A stretch of DNA of 15,823 nt from Bacteroidales bacterium (lineage in GTDB: Bacteria > Bacteroidota > Bacteroidia > Bacteroidales > JALTDM01), in contig JALTDM010000337.1 in the NCBI GenBank assembly GCA_027074135.1, positions 1 to 15,823 of the forward strand, in the 5' to 3' direction. A model generated the notes under the pieces. That model searched no databases. It saw only the letters and a list, made by a program, of their open reading frames with translations, and was not told where the DNA came from. The position numbers and the translations under genes are program-made. Position 1 is the stretch's first letter, and each line of letters starts with the position of its first letter. Of the stretch, positions 1 to 8,600 are shown piece after piece.

Positions 1-48
1 TATATTAGCTATATGTATTAAATTTATTTACTAATATTCTGATAAGGC

Positions 49-82
49 TTGATTATTACGTCGTCAAAAAAAGTTACCTTTG
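49..82 (+). promoter_or_regulatory. Candidate Bacteroidota-type promoter for the trmB operon
   Basis: TACCTTTG at 75-82 fits the Bacteroidota -7 consensus TAnnTTTG exactly. A TTG at 49-51 could act as the -33 element, but the 23-base spacer is at the long end of the usual range. A start site just after 82 would leave a leader of roughly 15 nucleotides before the ATG at 103. The rest of 1-102 is AT-rich and I see no gene in it. The consensus is established knowledge; use of this copy is inferred. Confidence 0.45.
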
Positions 83-102
83 TGGCAAGTAAATAGGTAT
101 TT

Positions 103-777
103 ATGGCTAAAAGGAAAAAGAGGAAATTTGCCGAGCTTAATACTTTCACAAATGTTTTGCAAATACCTTATACAGAGCTATGGAACAAAGATTATAAGTT
201 GAAAGGGAAATGGTGTGAAGAGGTTTTTGGGAATAATAATCCTTTGGTAGTTGAACTTGGTTGTGGAAAGGCTGAATATACTCTGGGACTTGCAAGAATG
301 TTTCCGCAGAAGAATTTTATGGGTGTTGACATAAAAGGCGAGAGAATTTGGAAAGGAGCTAAAACCGCTTTGGAAGAAGGGCTTAACAATGTTTATTTCG
401 TTAGAGCTAAAATTGATTTTGTTGACAGGCTGTTTGGCGAGAATGAAGTGTCGGAGATTTGGCTTACTTTTCCCGATCCGCAACCTACAAAACGCAGGGC
501 AAAGAAGCGGCTTACTTCGCCTAATTTCTTGAATATGTACAAAAAAATCCTTGTATCGGACAACACCGTACACCTTAAAACTGATAACGATTTGCTTTAT
601 GAATACACTTTGGAAGTGTTACAAGATGCAGGTTATCCCGTATTAATCAGTACTGATGATGTATATCGAGATTTTCTTGATGATAAGATTTTTGGAATAA
701 AGACTTTTTACGAACAAATGTTTTTGAGCGAGGGCAAAAAGATAAAATACATACGATTTTCAATACCAAAAGAATAA
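103..777 (+). CDS. trmB: tRNA (guanine-N7-)-methyltransferase TrmB
   Basis: This cytoplasmic enzyme transfers a methyl group from S-adenosylmethionine to N7 of guanosine 46 in the tRNA variable loop. The 224-residue protein is of normal family length. It has a basic N-terminus (KRKKRK), the SAM-binding motif ELGCGKAEYT at residues 51-60, GVDIKGERIWKGAK at 74-87 with the acidic residue expected to contact the ribose, and the family signature FPDPQPTKRRAKKRL at 123-137. The distal TFYEQMF (201-207) corresponds to the conserved C-terminal T-x-x-E region. It is the first gene of a tight operon, ending 3 bases before tgt, so two tRNA-modifying enzymes are adjacent. The ATG at 103 follows a promoter-like box and has no Shine-Dalgarno sequence, as is usual in Bacteroidota. 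I see nothing unusual in it. Confidence 0.96.
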   Translation: MAKRKKRKFAELNTFTNVLQIPYTELWNKDYKLKGKWCEEVFGNNNPLVVELGCGKAEYTLGLARMFPQKNFMGVDIKGERIWKGAKTALEEGLNNVYFVRAKIDFVDRLFGENEVSEIWLTFPDPQPTKRRAKKRLTSPNFLNMYKKILVSDNTVHLKTDNDLLYEYTLEVLQDAGYPVLISTDDVYRDFLDDKIFGIKTFYEQMFLSEGKKIKYIRFSIPKE

Positions 778-780
778 GTT

Positions 781-1911
781 ATGCATTTTGATTTGATAAA
801 AGAGGATAAGAAAACAAATGCCCGTAGGGGTATTCTTCATACCGACCACGGTGATATTCCCACTCCGATTTTTATGCCCGTCGGAACTTTAGGGACAGTA
901 AAAGGCGTGCATTACAATGATCTAATTAATGAAGTAAAAGCAAAAATTATCTTATCAAATACATATCACTTGTATTTGAGACCGGGTACTGATGTTATTA
1001 AAGCTGCAGGAGGGCTGCATAAATTTGCAGGTATATATTTACCCATTCTTACCGACAGCGGCGGTTATCAAGTGTTTTCATTGTCAGAAAACCGTAAACT
1101 TACCGAAGAAGGAGCACATTTCAAGTCTCATATAGACGGTTCAAAGCACTTGTTTACACCTGAAAATGTTGTTGATATTCAGCGGATTCTCGGCTCCGAT
1201 ATAATGATGGCATTGGATGAGTGTACGGCATATCCCGTAGAAAAAGAAGAAGCAAGAAGGTCAATGGAATTAACTCATAAGTGGTTGGAGCGTGGGTGGA
1301 AGCATTTTGAAGAAACTAAACCACTTTGGGGGCACAATCAAGCATATTTCCCTATTGTACAGGGCAGTGTTTTTGAAGATTTAAGGCGTGAATCGGCAAA
1401 GTTTATCTCGTCTTTTCCTGCCGTAGGATATGCAATAGGAGGTTTGTCGGTTGGCGAACCTGCTGAAATAATGTATGATATTATTGAAGTTGTAAACGCA
1501 ATCTTGCCTCAAGACAAACCTCGGTACCTTATGGGAGTGGGAACACCTGCCAACATATTGGAAGCAGTAGAGAGGGGGGTGGATATGTTTGATTGTGTGA
1601 TGCCTACACGCAACGGCAGAAACGGAATGCTATTTACTTACAAAGGAATTATTAACATTAAGAACGAAAAGTGGAAATATGATTTCTCTCCGATTGATGA
1701 AGAGGGAGAAACATTTGTAGACAAGCATTACACCAAGGCGTATTTAAGGCATTTGATGGTTTCAAATGAGATGTTAGGGGCACAAATTGCAAGCATTCAC
1801 AACCTGTCTTTTTATTTGAGATTGGTTTTAGATATAAGAAATCATATAGAAGTAGGAGATTTCAAAGAATGGAAAGATTCTATTATTGAACAGGTGCAAA
1901 CCAGATTATGA
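781..1911 (+). CDS. tgt: Queuine/preQ1 tRNA-ribosyltransferase (tRNA-guanine transglycosylase)
   Basis: Tgt exchanges guanine 34 in the anticodon of Asp, Asn, His and Tyr tRNAs for preQ1, the committed step of queuosine formation. The 376 residues cover the whole TIM-barrel enzyme. Visible motifs are MPVGTLGTVKG (32-42), SNTYHLYLRPG (59-69), the substrate-binding TDSGGYQVFS (91-100) with catalytic Asp92, PIVQGS (191-196), AIGGLSVGE (218-226), and FDCVMPTRNGRNG (270-282) with the presumed nucleophile Asp271. The canonical zinc cluster (CxCxxC plus a later His) is not complete: the stretch before KAYLRHL (319-325) reads TFVDKHYT with no cysteine, although the distal SIHNL histidine (340) remains. 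From memory, other Bacteroidota Tgt proteins share this change. The TGA stop overlaps the next ATG by four bases (ATGA), which suggests translational coupling to the LepB-like gene. Confidence 0.96.
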   Translation: MHFDLIKEDKKTNARRGILHTDHGDIPTPIFMPVGTLGTVKGVHYNDLINEVKAKIILSNTYHLYLRPGTDVIKAAGGLHKFAGIYLPILTDSGGYQVFSLSENRKLTEEGAHFKSHIDGSKHLFTPENVVDIQRILGSDIMMALDECTAYPVEKEEARRSMELTHKWLERGWKHFEETKPLWGHNQAYFPIVQGSVFEDLRRESAKFISSFPAVGYAIGGLSVGEPAEIMYDIIEVVNAILPQDKPRYLMGVGTPANILEAVERGVDMFDCVMPTRNGRNGMLFTYKGIINIKNEKWKYDFSPIDEEGETFVDKHYTKAYLRHLMVSNEMLGAQIASIHNLSFYLRLVLDIRNHIEVGDFKEWKDSIIEQVQTRL

Positions 1912-2966
1912 TTAAGAAAGAAAAAATAAAAATATGGATTAAACCTTTGCTTTGGGCTATTGTTGCGGCAATAGTTGCCCGCATATTTGTGCAGTCCTAT
2001 GTTTTGACTGATACAAGAATGCGTGAAACATTAAACCGTGGGGATTATATTATTATTGACAGGACTGCTTACGGTTTAAGGCTACCTATCACTTTTTTTG
2101 CCTTGCCGTTAAATAATAATTGCATTCCGTTTACTAATATTCAGTCCTATGTGATTCTTAAAACTTTTTCTTACAAAAGAATAGGCTTTAAAATGCCAAA
2201 CAGGTTGGATGTTATAGCATACAATTTTCCACTTGCCGACGAATTGCCGATAGACTTGAGACCTGTGCGGGTTTCGAGAGTTATGGGGTTGCCTGGCGAC
2301 ACTTTTGCTATTGCCAATAAAAAGGTTTTTGTAAACAACAAAATGATTGATAAGGGTTTATCGAATTTGATGTTTCAATATAGGATAGTAACGGACGGAA
2401 CTTATTTTACAAAACAGTTTCTTGACAGTTTGGGCTTGGAAGGCAAGATGATAAGCGATATGGGTGTTTATGATTTTTATATGTCACCAGCTATGGTTAC
2501 TTTTTTTGAAGCATTGCCTCACGTCAAATACATTAGAGAAGTCACTGGTTATAAGGGGTATAACGCTTTATATTATTTTCCAGCAAACAGTAGTTTTTTC
2601 GATTGGAATAAAGATTATTTTGGTCCGCTAATTATTCCTTACAAAGGTTATACTGTAAAAATTACTTATCAAAACATTGATTTGTACAAGAGGATAATCA
2701 GGGCTTACGAAGGGAATGATTTGTTCATAGATATTTATAAGAAAAAGGTATTTATCAATGGTAAGGATGCAACATCATATACATTTAAGAAGAATTACTA
2801 CTTTGTGATGGACGATAACAGGGATAATGCATTTGATTCCAGGTATTTCGGATTTATTCCTGAGGACCACATAATTGGTAAAGCAAAATTTGTTTGGTTT
2901 TCAATAGAAAATAAAAACGGTAAGTCTGATATAAATTGGAGTAGAATGCTTAAAAAAATAAAGTAG
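1908..2966 (+). CDS. lepB: Signal peptidase I (S26) homologue, probably catalytically inactive
   Basis: This 352-residue protein has the architecture of the long Bacteroidota LepB: a short cytoplasmic N-terminus, one membrane anchor (about residues 11-33), then a periplasmic S26 domain with a large insertion (about 136-295). The fold motifs are recognisable: GDYIIIDRTAYGLRLP (45-60), RVMGLPGDTF (124-133), and box E, DDNRDNAFDSRYFG (302-315). Both catalytic positions are changed. Where the family has the nucleophile Ser in P-S-x-S-M/L, this protein reads TDTRM with Arg37. Where the general-base Lys precedes R-x-x-x-LPGD, it has Ser123. It therefore cannot work by the known Ser/Lys mechanism, and is probably a pseudoenzyme paralogue working with an active LepB elsewhere. 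The frame is open throughout, so it does not look like a decayed pseudogene. It overlaps tgt by ATGA. Family assignment is firm; inactivity is inferred from motif alignment. Confidence 0.88.
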   Translation: MIKKEKIKIWIKPLLWAIVAAIVARIFVQSYVLTDTRMRETLNRGDYIIIDRTAYGLRLPITFFALPLNNNCIPFTNIQSYVILKTFSYKRIGFKMPNRLDVIAYNFPLADELPIDLRPVRVSRVMGLPGDTFAIANKKVFVNNKMIDKGLSNLMFQYRIVTDGTYFTKQFLDSLGLEGKMISDMGVYDFYMSPAMVTFFEALPHVKYIREVTGYKGYNALYYFPANSSFFDWNKDYFGPLIIPYKGYTVKITYQNIDLYKRIIRAYEGNDLFIDIYKKKVFINGKDATSYTFKKNYYFVMDDNRDNAFDSRYFGFIPEDHIIGKAKFVWFSIENKNGKSDINWSRMLKKIK

Positions 2967-2970
2967 TTTA

Positions 2971-2978
2971 TACATTTG
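2971..2978 (+). promoter_or_regulatory. Candidate internal -7 box before the methyltransferase gene
   Basis: TACATTTG matches TAnnTTTG in the 42-base gap between the LepB-like gene and the methyltransferase ATG. No TTG lies at the expected -33 distance, so this is only half a promoter. If used, it would give the last two genes of the operon their own transcript with a leader of about 25 nucleotides. It also covers the TTG codon at 2976, which argues against that codon being the translation start. Confidence 0.3.
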
Positions 2979-3008
2979 TTATGTACAAAAGGGAAAGATA
3001 AAAGAGAT

Positions 3009-3773
3009 ATGAAGAAATTTATAAAATTTTTGGTAAGGAAAGTTCCGCGAAGATATCTTATAATGTTTAGTGGATTGTTTTCTAAGATAATAACACCTTT
3101 TTATAAAGGTCATAATGTTAAATGTCCTGTTTGCGAACACGAATTTCGCAAGTTTTTACCTTATGGTAATCAAGGTGAGGATAACAGGCTGTGTCCTTAT
3201 TGCTTAACTCTTGAAAGACATAGGCTTTTGTGGCTCTATTTAAAGAACAAAACAAACTTTTTCAAAGATAAACTGAAAGTTTTGCACATTGCGCCGGAAC
3301 AGCCGTTTATAAAGCGTTTTAGAAATATGGAAAATCTGGAGTATTATACGGCAGATTTGGAATCTCCTATTGCAGACATTAAACTGGATATTCGTAATAT
3401 GCCATTGGAAGATGAATCTTTTGATGTTGTTATTTGCAATCATGTTTTGGAGCATATAGATGATGATATTAAAGCAATGAAAGAGGTTTATAGGGTGCTT
3501 AAAAAAGGAGGATGGGCAATTTTGCAAGTACCTATAAATTACAACAGAGACAAAACTTACGAAGATCCTACAATAACCGATCATAAAGAAAGAGAACGGT
3601 TATTTGGTCAATACGATCATGTAAGGGAATACGGACGCGATTATCCGGATAGATTAAGAAGTGTAGGGTTTAAAGTGATTGAAGATGATTATGTTAAAAC
3701 TTTAGACCTAGAACTTATTGAATTTTACAGGCTGGATCCTGATGAGGTAGTTTATTTTAATGTGAAAGAATAG
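3009..3773 (+). CDS. Class I SAM-dependent methyltransferase with N-terminal zinc-ribbon-like segment
   Basis: The substrate of this 254-residue methyltransferase is unknown. After a basic N-terminus (about residues 1-35) comes a four-cysteine segment, CPVC at 39-42 and CPYC at 62-65, that looks like a small zinc ribbon. A methyltransferase type 11 fold follows: VLHIAP (91-96) as a degenerate SAM motif I without the usual GxGxG, YTADLES (113-119) carrying the acidic residue for ribose binding, LDIRNMPLEDESFDVVICNHVLEHI (126-150), and the post-motif VLKKGGWAILQVP (163-175). I chose the ATG at 3009 over the in-frame TTG at 2976, because the TTG lies inside a promoter-like box and the ATG opens a natural MKKF start. 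The gene sits one base before the WbqC gene, so a role in cell-envelope or glycan modification is possible but unproven. Confidence 0.85.
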   Translation: MKKFIKFLVRKVPRRYLIMFSGLFSKIITPFYKGHNVKCPVCEHEFRKFLPYGNQGEDNRLCPYCLTLERHRLLWLYLKNKTNFFKDKLKVLHIAPEQPFIKRFRNMENLEYYTADLESPIADIKLDIRNMPLEDESFDVVICNHVLEHIDDDIKAMKEVYRVLKKGGWAILQVPINYNRDKTYEDPTITDHKERERLFGQYDHVREYGRDYPDRLRSVGFKVIEDDYVKTLDLELIEFYRLDPDEVVYFNVKE

Positions 3774-3774
3774 T

Positions 3775-4407
3775 ATGGAAGGTTATATAATTCCTTCTGC
3801 TTTTGCCGGAACTACTTTGTTTTTTGCTTTGATTCACAGCAATAAAACATTAATAATTGACCATTACGGTTTTTTTTACAAACAAACATTTCGTAATAGG
3901 GCAAATGTTTTGTCGCCCAATGGGGTAGTACCTTTGGTTGTTCCTGTATCAGGTGGCAGGAAATACGGAACACCACTTAAGGATATAAAAATCGATTATA
4001 AAGAAAATTGGATACATAAACATCTGAAAGCATTGGAGACATATTACTATTCTTCCCCCTTTTTTGAAGTTTTATATGAAGATATAAAGAGGTTGTATGT
4101 AGGCGAATATGAATATTTATGGCAACTAAATAAAGTCTTTACTGATTATTTTGTGTGGCTGTTGGAATTGAAATATAACAATACCGTTTATAATTTTGAA
4201 GAAGTTAATCAAGGTTTTATTGATTTAAGGAAAATTTATTCTCCCAAACGTAACTACTTGGATGCCTTTCAACTAAAACCGGATCCATATTACCAGGTTT
4301 ATGCTGATAAATTCGGCTTTGTAATGGAATTAAGCATTTTGGATTTAGCTTTTAATATGGGAAATGAGGCAGGCACATATATTCGCAAAATTGCCTGCCA
4401 CTTGTAG
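3775..4407 (+). CDS. WbqC-family protein
   Basis: This 210-residue protein carries the WbqC-like family (Pfam WbqC) pattern: FRNRANVLSPNG (39-50), PLVVPVSGGRKYGTPLKDI (53-71), NWIHKHLKALETYYYSSPFF (78-97), and a C-terminal ILDLAFNMG segment (188-196). The family is named for a gene in an O-antigen cluster, but its reaction is not established. No signal peptide or membrane segment is visible, so a cytoplasmic location is likely. From memory, WbqC genes often sit next to lepB in Bacteroidota, which fits this neighbourhood. It begins one base after the methyltransferase stop and is the last gene of the operon. Its TAG stop is separated by one base from the stop of the convergent surface-protein gene. 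Confidence 0.88.
   Translation: MEGYIIPSAFAGTTLFFALIHSNKTLIIDHYGFFYKQTFRNRANVLSPNGVVPLVVPVSGGRKYGTPLKDIKIDYKENWIHKHLKALETYYYSSPFFEVLYEDIKRLYVGEYEYLWQLNKVFTDYFVWLLELKYNNTVYNFEEVNQGFIDLRKIYSPKRNYLDAFQLKPDPYYQVYADKFGFVMELSILDLAFNMGNEAGTYIRKIACHL
4368..4399. terminator. Inverted repeat at the convergent gene ends, possible weak bidirectional terminator
   Basis: GGCAGGCA (4368-4375) and TGCCTGCC (4392-4399) are perfect 8-base complements around a 16-base loop, inside the last codons of the WbqC gene. No proper U-run follows on either strand, so an intrinsic-terminator role is doubtful. It is the only notable stem near the junction, where a single intergenic base leaves no room for a separate terminator. 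Confidence 0.22.
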
Positions 4408-4408
4408 G

Positions 4409-5690
4409 TTATCTTATAAGAGTTACATTTCCTGACCTGTTATGACTGTTACCGTCTTTAGTATAATACACGCATCTCCATACATAAACATCAGGAGGTG
4501 CTTGTTTACTTCCGCCTTTAACAGTGCCGTCCCAACCGTACTTTGAAGGATTTTCAGGGTCGTATTTATTCGTAGCCCAAACAAGTTCGCCCCATCGGTC
4601 ATATACACTTAAATAAAATTCTTTTGACATGTCTATATTCCTTGCTATAACAAAGAATAAATCGTTTATACCATCATTATCAGGAGTAAATGCTGTAGGA
4701 GCATAAAACACAGGCACATCTTGTATTTCTATATTAGCTATTGCCGTATCTTTACACCCTTTGTCAGATTCAACTATAAGTACAGCTTGGTATGTGTTAG
4801 CCACATTTGGATATTTATGTCTAGGATTTACTTGAATGGAACTGTCGCCGTCACCGAAACTCCAGAAGTTAAGCACATTATCTTCAGACTGGTTAATAAA
4901 GTCAATAACCGGATTAACAACAGTACCAACTTGCGGGTCATTAACAAATTCCGCTTTAGGTTTTTTATATACAGTAATCATATCTTCAATTTGCACAGTA
5001 TCTTTACACCCTTTGTTAGTTGTGTACATTAGAGTTACTGTATAAACACCGTAGTCGTTGTAGGTATGATGCGGATTTGGTCCTAGAGACAGGTTGATGT
5101 TATCGTTATCTCCGAAATTCCATATATGATTATGAATTTGGTCTGCACCTTCAGTTACATTGAAATTAACAGTAAAAGGTTGGCAACCTGCAATAGTATC
5201 AGCTGCGAACATAACGAAAGGCATAGGGTAGACATTTACTACAACAGTATCAGCATCATGAGAGCCGCAAGCATCAGTAGCAGTAAGTATTATTGTTGTA
5301 TCATGACTTACGGTAAGCATAACAGGAAAAGTGACAATATCTCCATTTTGATTAGTAATGCTATAAGGAGATCCTACGCCACCTGTAACTGTGCCGGAAA
5401 GAATAACTCTATCACCTTTACATACGCTATCCCTGCTGACAAATATATTAAATTGTACAGGGTCATTAACGTCAATAACGGTTGAAGAAGTTGCCGTACA
5501 GCCGTTCGCATCTGTGACTGTTACGGAAACAGTCATATCTTCGGTAGGAGTTATGTTTAATGTAGGTGAAGTACTACCGTTACTCCACGTATAAGTATAT
5601 GGTAATGTTCCTCCTGTTACAGATGCTTCTACTGTTAATGGAAGTCCGTTGCAATGTTGAATATTAGGAGGAGTGGTAACAATTAATTCA
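4409..5690 (-). repeat. Direct repeat copy A: shared stalk and sorting-domain module
   Basis: This aligns without a gap to 8993-10274 at a constant offset of 4584 bp. It encodes the last SprB-type repeat, an Ig-like domain, two PKD domains and the sorting domain. DNA identity is about 85% in a 92-base sample I aligned, while the last 270 or so residues differ at only about 16 positions. The longest identical run I found is 62 bases (4695-4756). The similarity fades near the LIVTTP linker between SprB repeats. Confidence 0.88.
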
Positions 5691-8600
5691 TCCGGTTGGT
5701 TAATTACTGCTTGTGCTTCTGCGCTACAACCGTGATCGTCCGTAACTGTTATAGTATAAATGCCTGCGGTTAATGTTGTCGAGTAATCTGTTGTGAGTCC
5801 ATTGCTCCATAAATATGAATATGGAGGCGTGCCGCCCGAGGCTGTAAAATATGCTTGTCCGTCATTTCCTTCATAACATAAAACATCTTTGGATGAATCC
5901 AAAACAATTGTCAAAAGTGGAGGTTCTGTTATTGTAACTGTATCTGTTGTAACACAGCCATGAGCGTCAGTTACAGTAACTGTATGTGTACCTGCATTTA
6001 GAAGTGTATTTCCCGGAGTGGTTATAGAATTGTCCCAAGATACGTTGTATGGAGATGTGCCTCCTTGAATTTCAACAGTTGCTTGCCCGTTATTTTCTCC
6101 GTTACAATTTACATTTACGATATTATCAATGCTTGTTGTAAGTAAAGGAGGTTCCGTTACGACAAAACTATCAATAACTTGACAGTTATGATAATCGGTA
6201 AGAGTTAAATAATAAGTTCCGGCTACTAAGTTCTCTATATTTTGAGTATTATCCCCTGTACTCCAGTTAAAGTTATAAGGAGGAGTACCGCCTGATGGAG
6301 AAATATAAACAGCTCCGTCATTAAATGAGAAGCAAGAGATATCAACAATTGAATCAAGTATAATTTGTAATGGTTGAGGTGTGGGAATATATGCAGAATC
6401 AATAGCAGTACATCCGTGTGCATCAGTTACTGTTACGAAATGTAATTGGGAAACGAGACTAGTTGCTGTAGGTGTTGTTTCTCCGTTATCCCATAAATAT
6501 GTATAGGGAGATACACCTCCTTGTGCATTTACTGTTGCTGTACCGTTTGTGTCTCCGTAACATAAAACTGTATCAATATTTGATATAGATGTAGTAAGTA
6601 ATGGTGGTTGAGTAATTGTTATGCTGTCAGTAGTAGACAATCCGCACCCTCCGTTAATTGTAACAAAATATGTCCCTGCTGTTAAATTTTCTGCAATTGA
6701 GTCATTATCATTATTACTCCACGAAAAGGTGTAAGGTGCAATACCTTCTGTTATTTGAACTGTTGCAGAGCCGGAATTTTCACCGTAGCAATTTACCATT
6801 ATTGGGAGAATTGTATCGGAAATGGAAGCAGGTACCACTATAGAATCAAAACTAATTGGACCGCAAGGCGGGTTTATTTGTACTTTTATTCTATAAGTCA
6901 TTCCAAATTGCATGTTGAAGAGGGTATCAGACAGGTTAGTTGTATTTTGATGTTGTTGTAGTATATTACCGTTTTGATCTGACCATGTGTAATTTATTAC
7001 AGGATTGGGTAAGGTTGTATTTACTGTGGTTACTGCATTTACTTGGTTCCCAACACAAAAATATGAGTTATCAAAGGAATTTGAAGCACTACTGCAATTA
7101 TAACTGTGAGTTGCATTTATTGCGGCAACGCCATCTTTACCTGATGCATATATTAAATTAAAATTTTTGTCGTACATAACATCCCACACAAGAGAACCGG
7201 GCCAGTTAAGTGAAATATTGTCAATAGGTCCGGAAAAGCTACTTCCGTCAAAAGTATAGACCAGAATATTACCATTATTCCCTCCTACATATATTGTATT
7301 ACAATCATCTACAGCTATTCCTCCTTGTTGTTTATTTGACATACCTGTTGAGATAGTAGCAAGTTGAGTGCCGTTAGTTTTATCATAAGCAGCAATGGTA
7401 GCACCGTCATATAAATACAAATATTCATCGTTTGCGGCTAAAGCATTAAATGCATTAGATCCATTCCAACAACTGTAACCCGGTGGATGGTTACTACATT
7501 CTTCAAATCCTGTAACACCATTATGAACAACCATCCAATCATGTCCGTTCATAGAAGAGTTTACTTTAAGTAAGTAATGGTCACAATATCCGCTGACATG
7601 CGCATAAACACAGTATAAATTACCTGCAGGGTCTGTAACTGCATGAACGATATCTTGATCTGTACTACCTAACCCTGTAAAATTTGCTGTTTGTACGGCA
7701 CCTGTATTGGGGTCAATCAGCCCTCCATTAAGGTTTGAATTAGTTCCTCCGCCAAATCCCATAACCCTATTACTACTACAATCGAAGACAAGACACCACA
7801 TTTCTCTAAAAGAACCGTTTTGATTAGACATAAAACCATCTGGATTGCCATTATAATCTATTCTGTAAGTTCTAGCGCCACTTCCATTAAATCCTTCGGA
7901 TATGTATATTTTTTGTAAATTTCTGTCAACCATAAAATTACCTTCATAATTAGTGTTTATATTATTTATATTATGTGTCCAAACAAGAGAACCTGTAGGA
8001 GAATATTTTTGAACAAAATCATATGTGTTGAGATCAACATATACATAAACATTACCATCGTAATCATAATCTACTTCAAAAGCATAAGCATTACTATAAC
8101 CCTGTATGCCTGATACCCATGGGTCAATTTGAGCATTTTCATTTACGGCCGATGTCTGAGATTTGAATTCAATCAAGTTTTTTTCAGTTAAATGGAAAAA
8201 GACAGGGTAAGTTTTTCCTGATTCTGTAACCAAATCTTGCGGAGCATGATCTATAAGGAAATGCAAAGGTGTGGAAATAATAATATTTCCCAGTTTATTT
8301 ATACTAACTTTTTTCACATCTCCGTAATAATTTAATTTTAAGTCGCTAATATCAGCGCCGGGATGCAATATTATTTCATATTTATAACCTGAACTGTCTT
8401 TCGGAAATGAGTATAAAATGTCAATATTGGGGTAAGCATTCTTAAAGAGAATTTTTTTATAACCGTTAGCTTTTTTATCTCTTACATTGCCAAATGTAAA
8501 ATATCCTTCAGCTTTGTCTAATGGTACTATTTTTACATCTGGATTTATATTTTCCCATTCACTAAAAACAAAATATTTTACGGGTTTTAAATCTTTTAGT

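Noticed and set aside
178..573. 131-residue open frame on the minus strand opposite trmB
   Set aside because: It lies wholly within trmB, has no recognisable domain and has no leader; a shadow of a well-supported gene.
2976..3008. TTG start at 2976 for the methyltransferase
   Set aside because: It overlaps a TAnnTTTG-like box and gives an 11-residue extension unlike the natural MKKF start; the ATG at 3009 is better.
3240..3584. 114-residue open frame on the minus strand opposite the methyltransferase
   Set aside because: It lies wholly inside a gene with clear motifs, and its sequence is low-complexity, rich in Ile, Phe and Cys as expected for antisense of AT-rich coding DNA.
3870..3877. 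T8 run in the WbqC gene as a phase-variation tract
   Set aside because: Eight T in an AT-rich genome encoding Phe-Phe is unremarkable, and there is no sign of variation in a single sequence.
4721..5032. Matching plus-strand open frames at 4721-5032 and 9305-9616
   Set aside because: They resemble each other, but only because they are antisense to the two copies of the repeated tail.
5456..6790. Regular 228-bp repeats as a possible CRISPR or satellite array
   Set aside because: The period is far too long for CRISPR, the units are diverged, and they translate cleanly into SprB-type domains in one frame.
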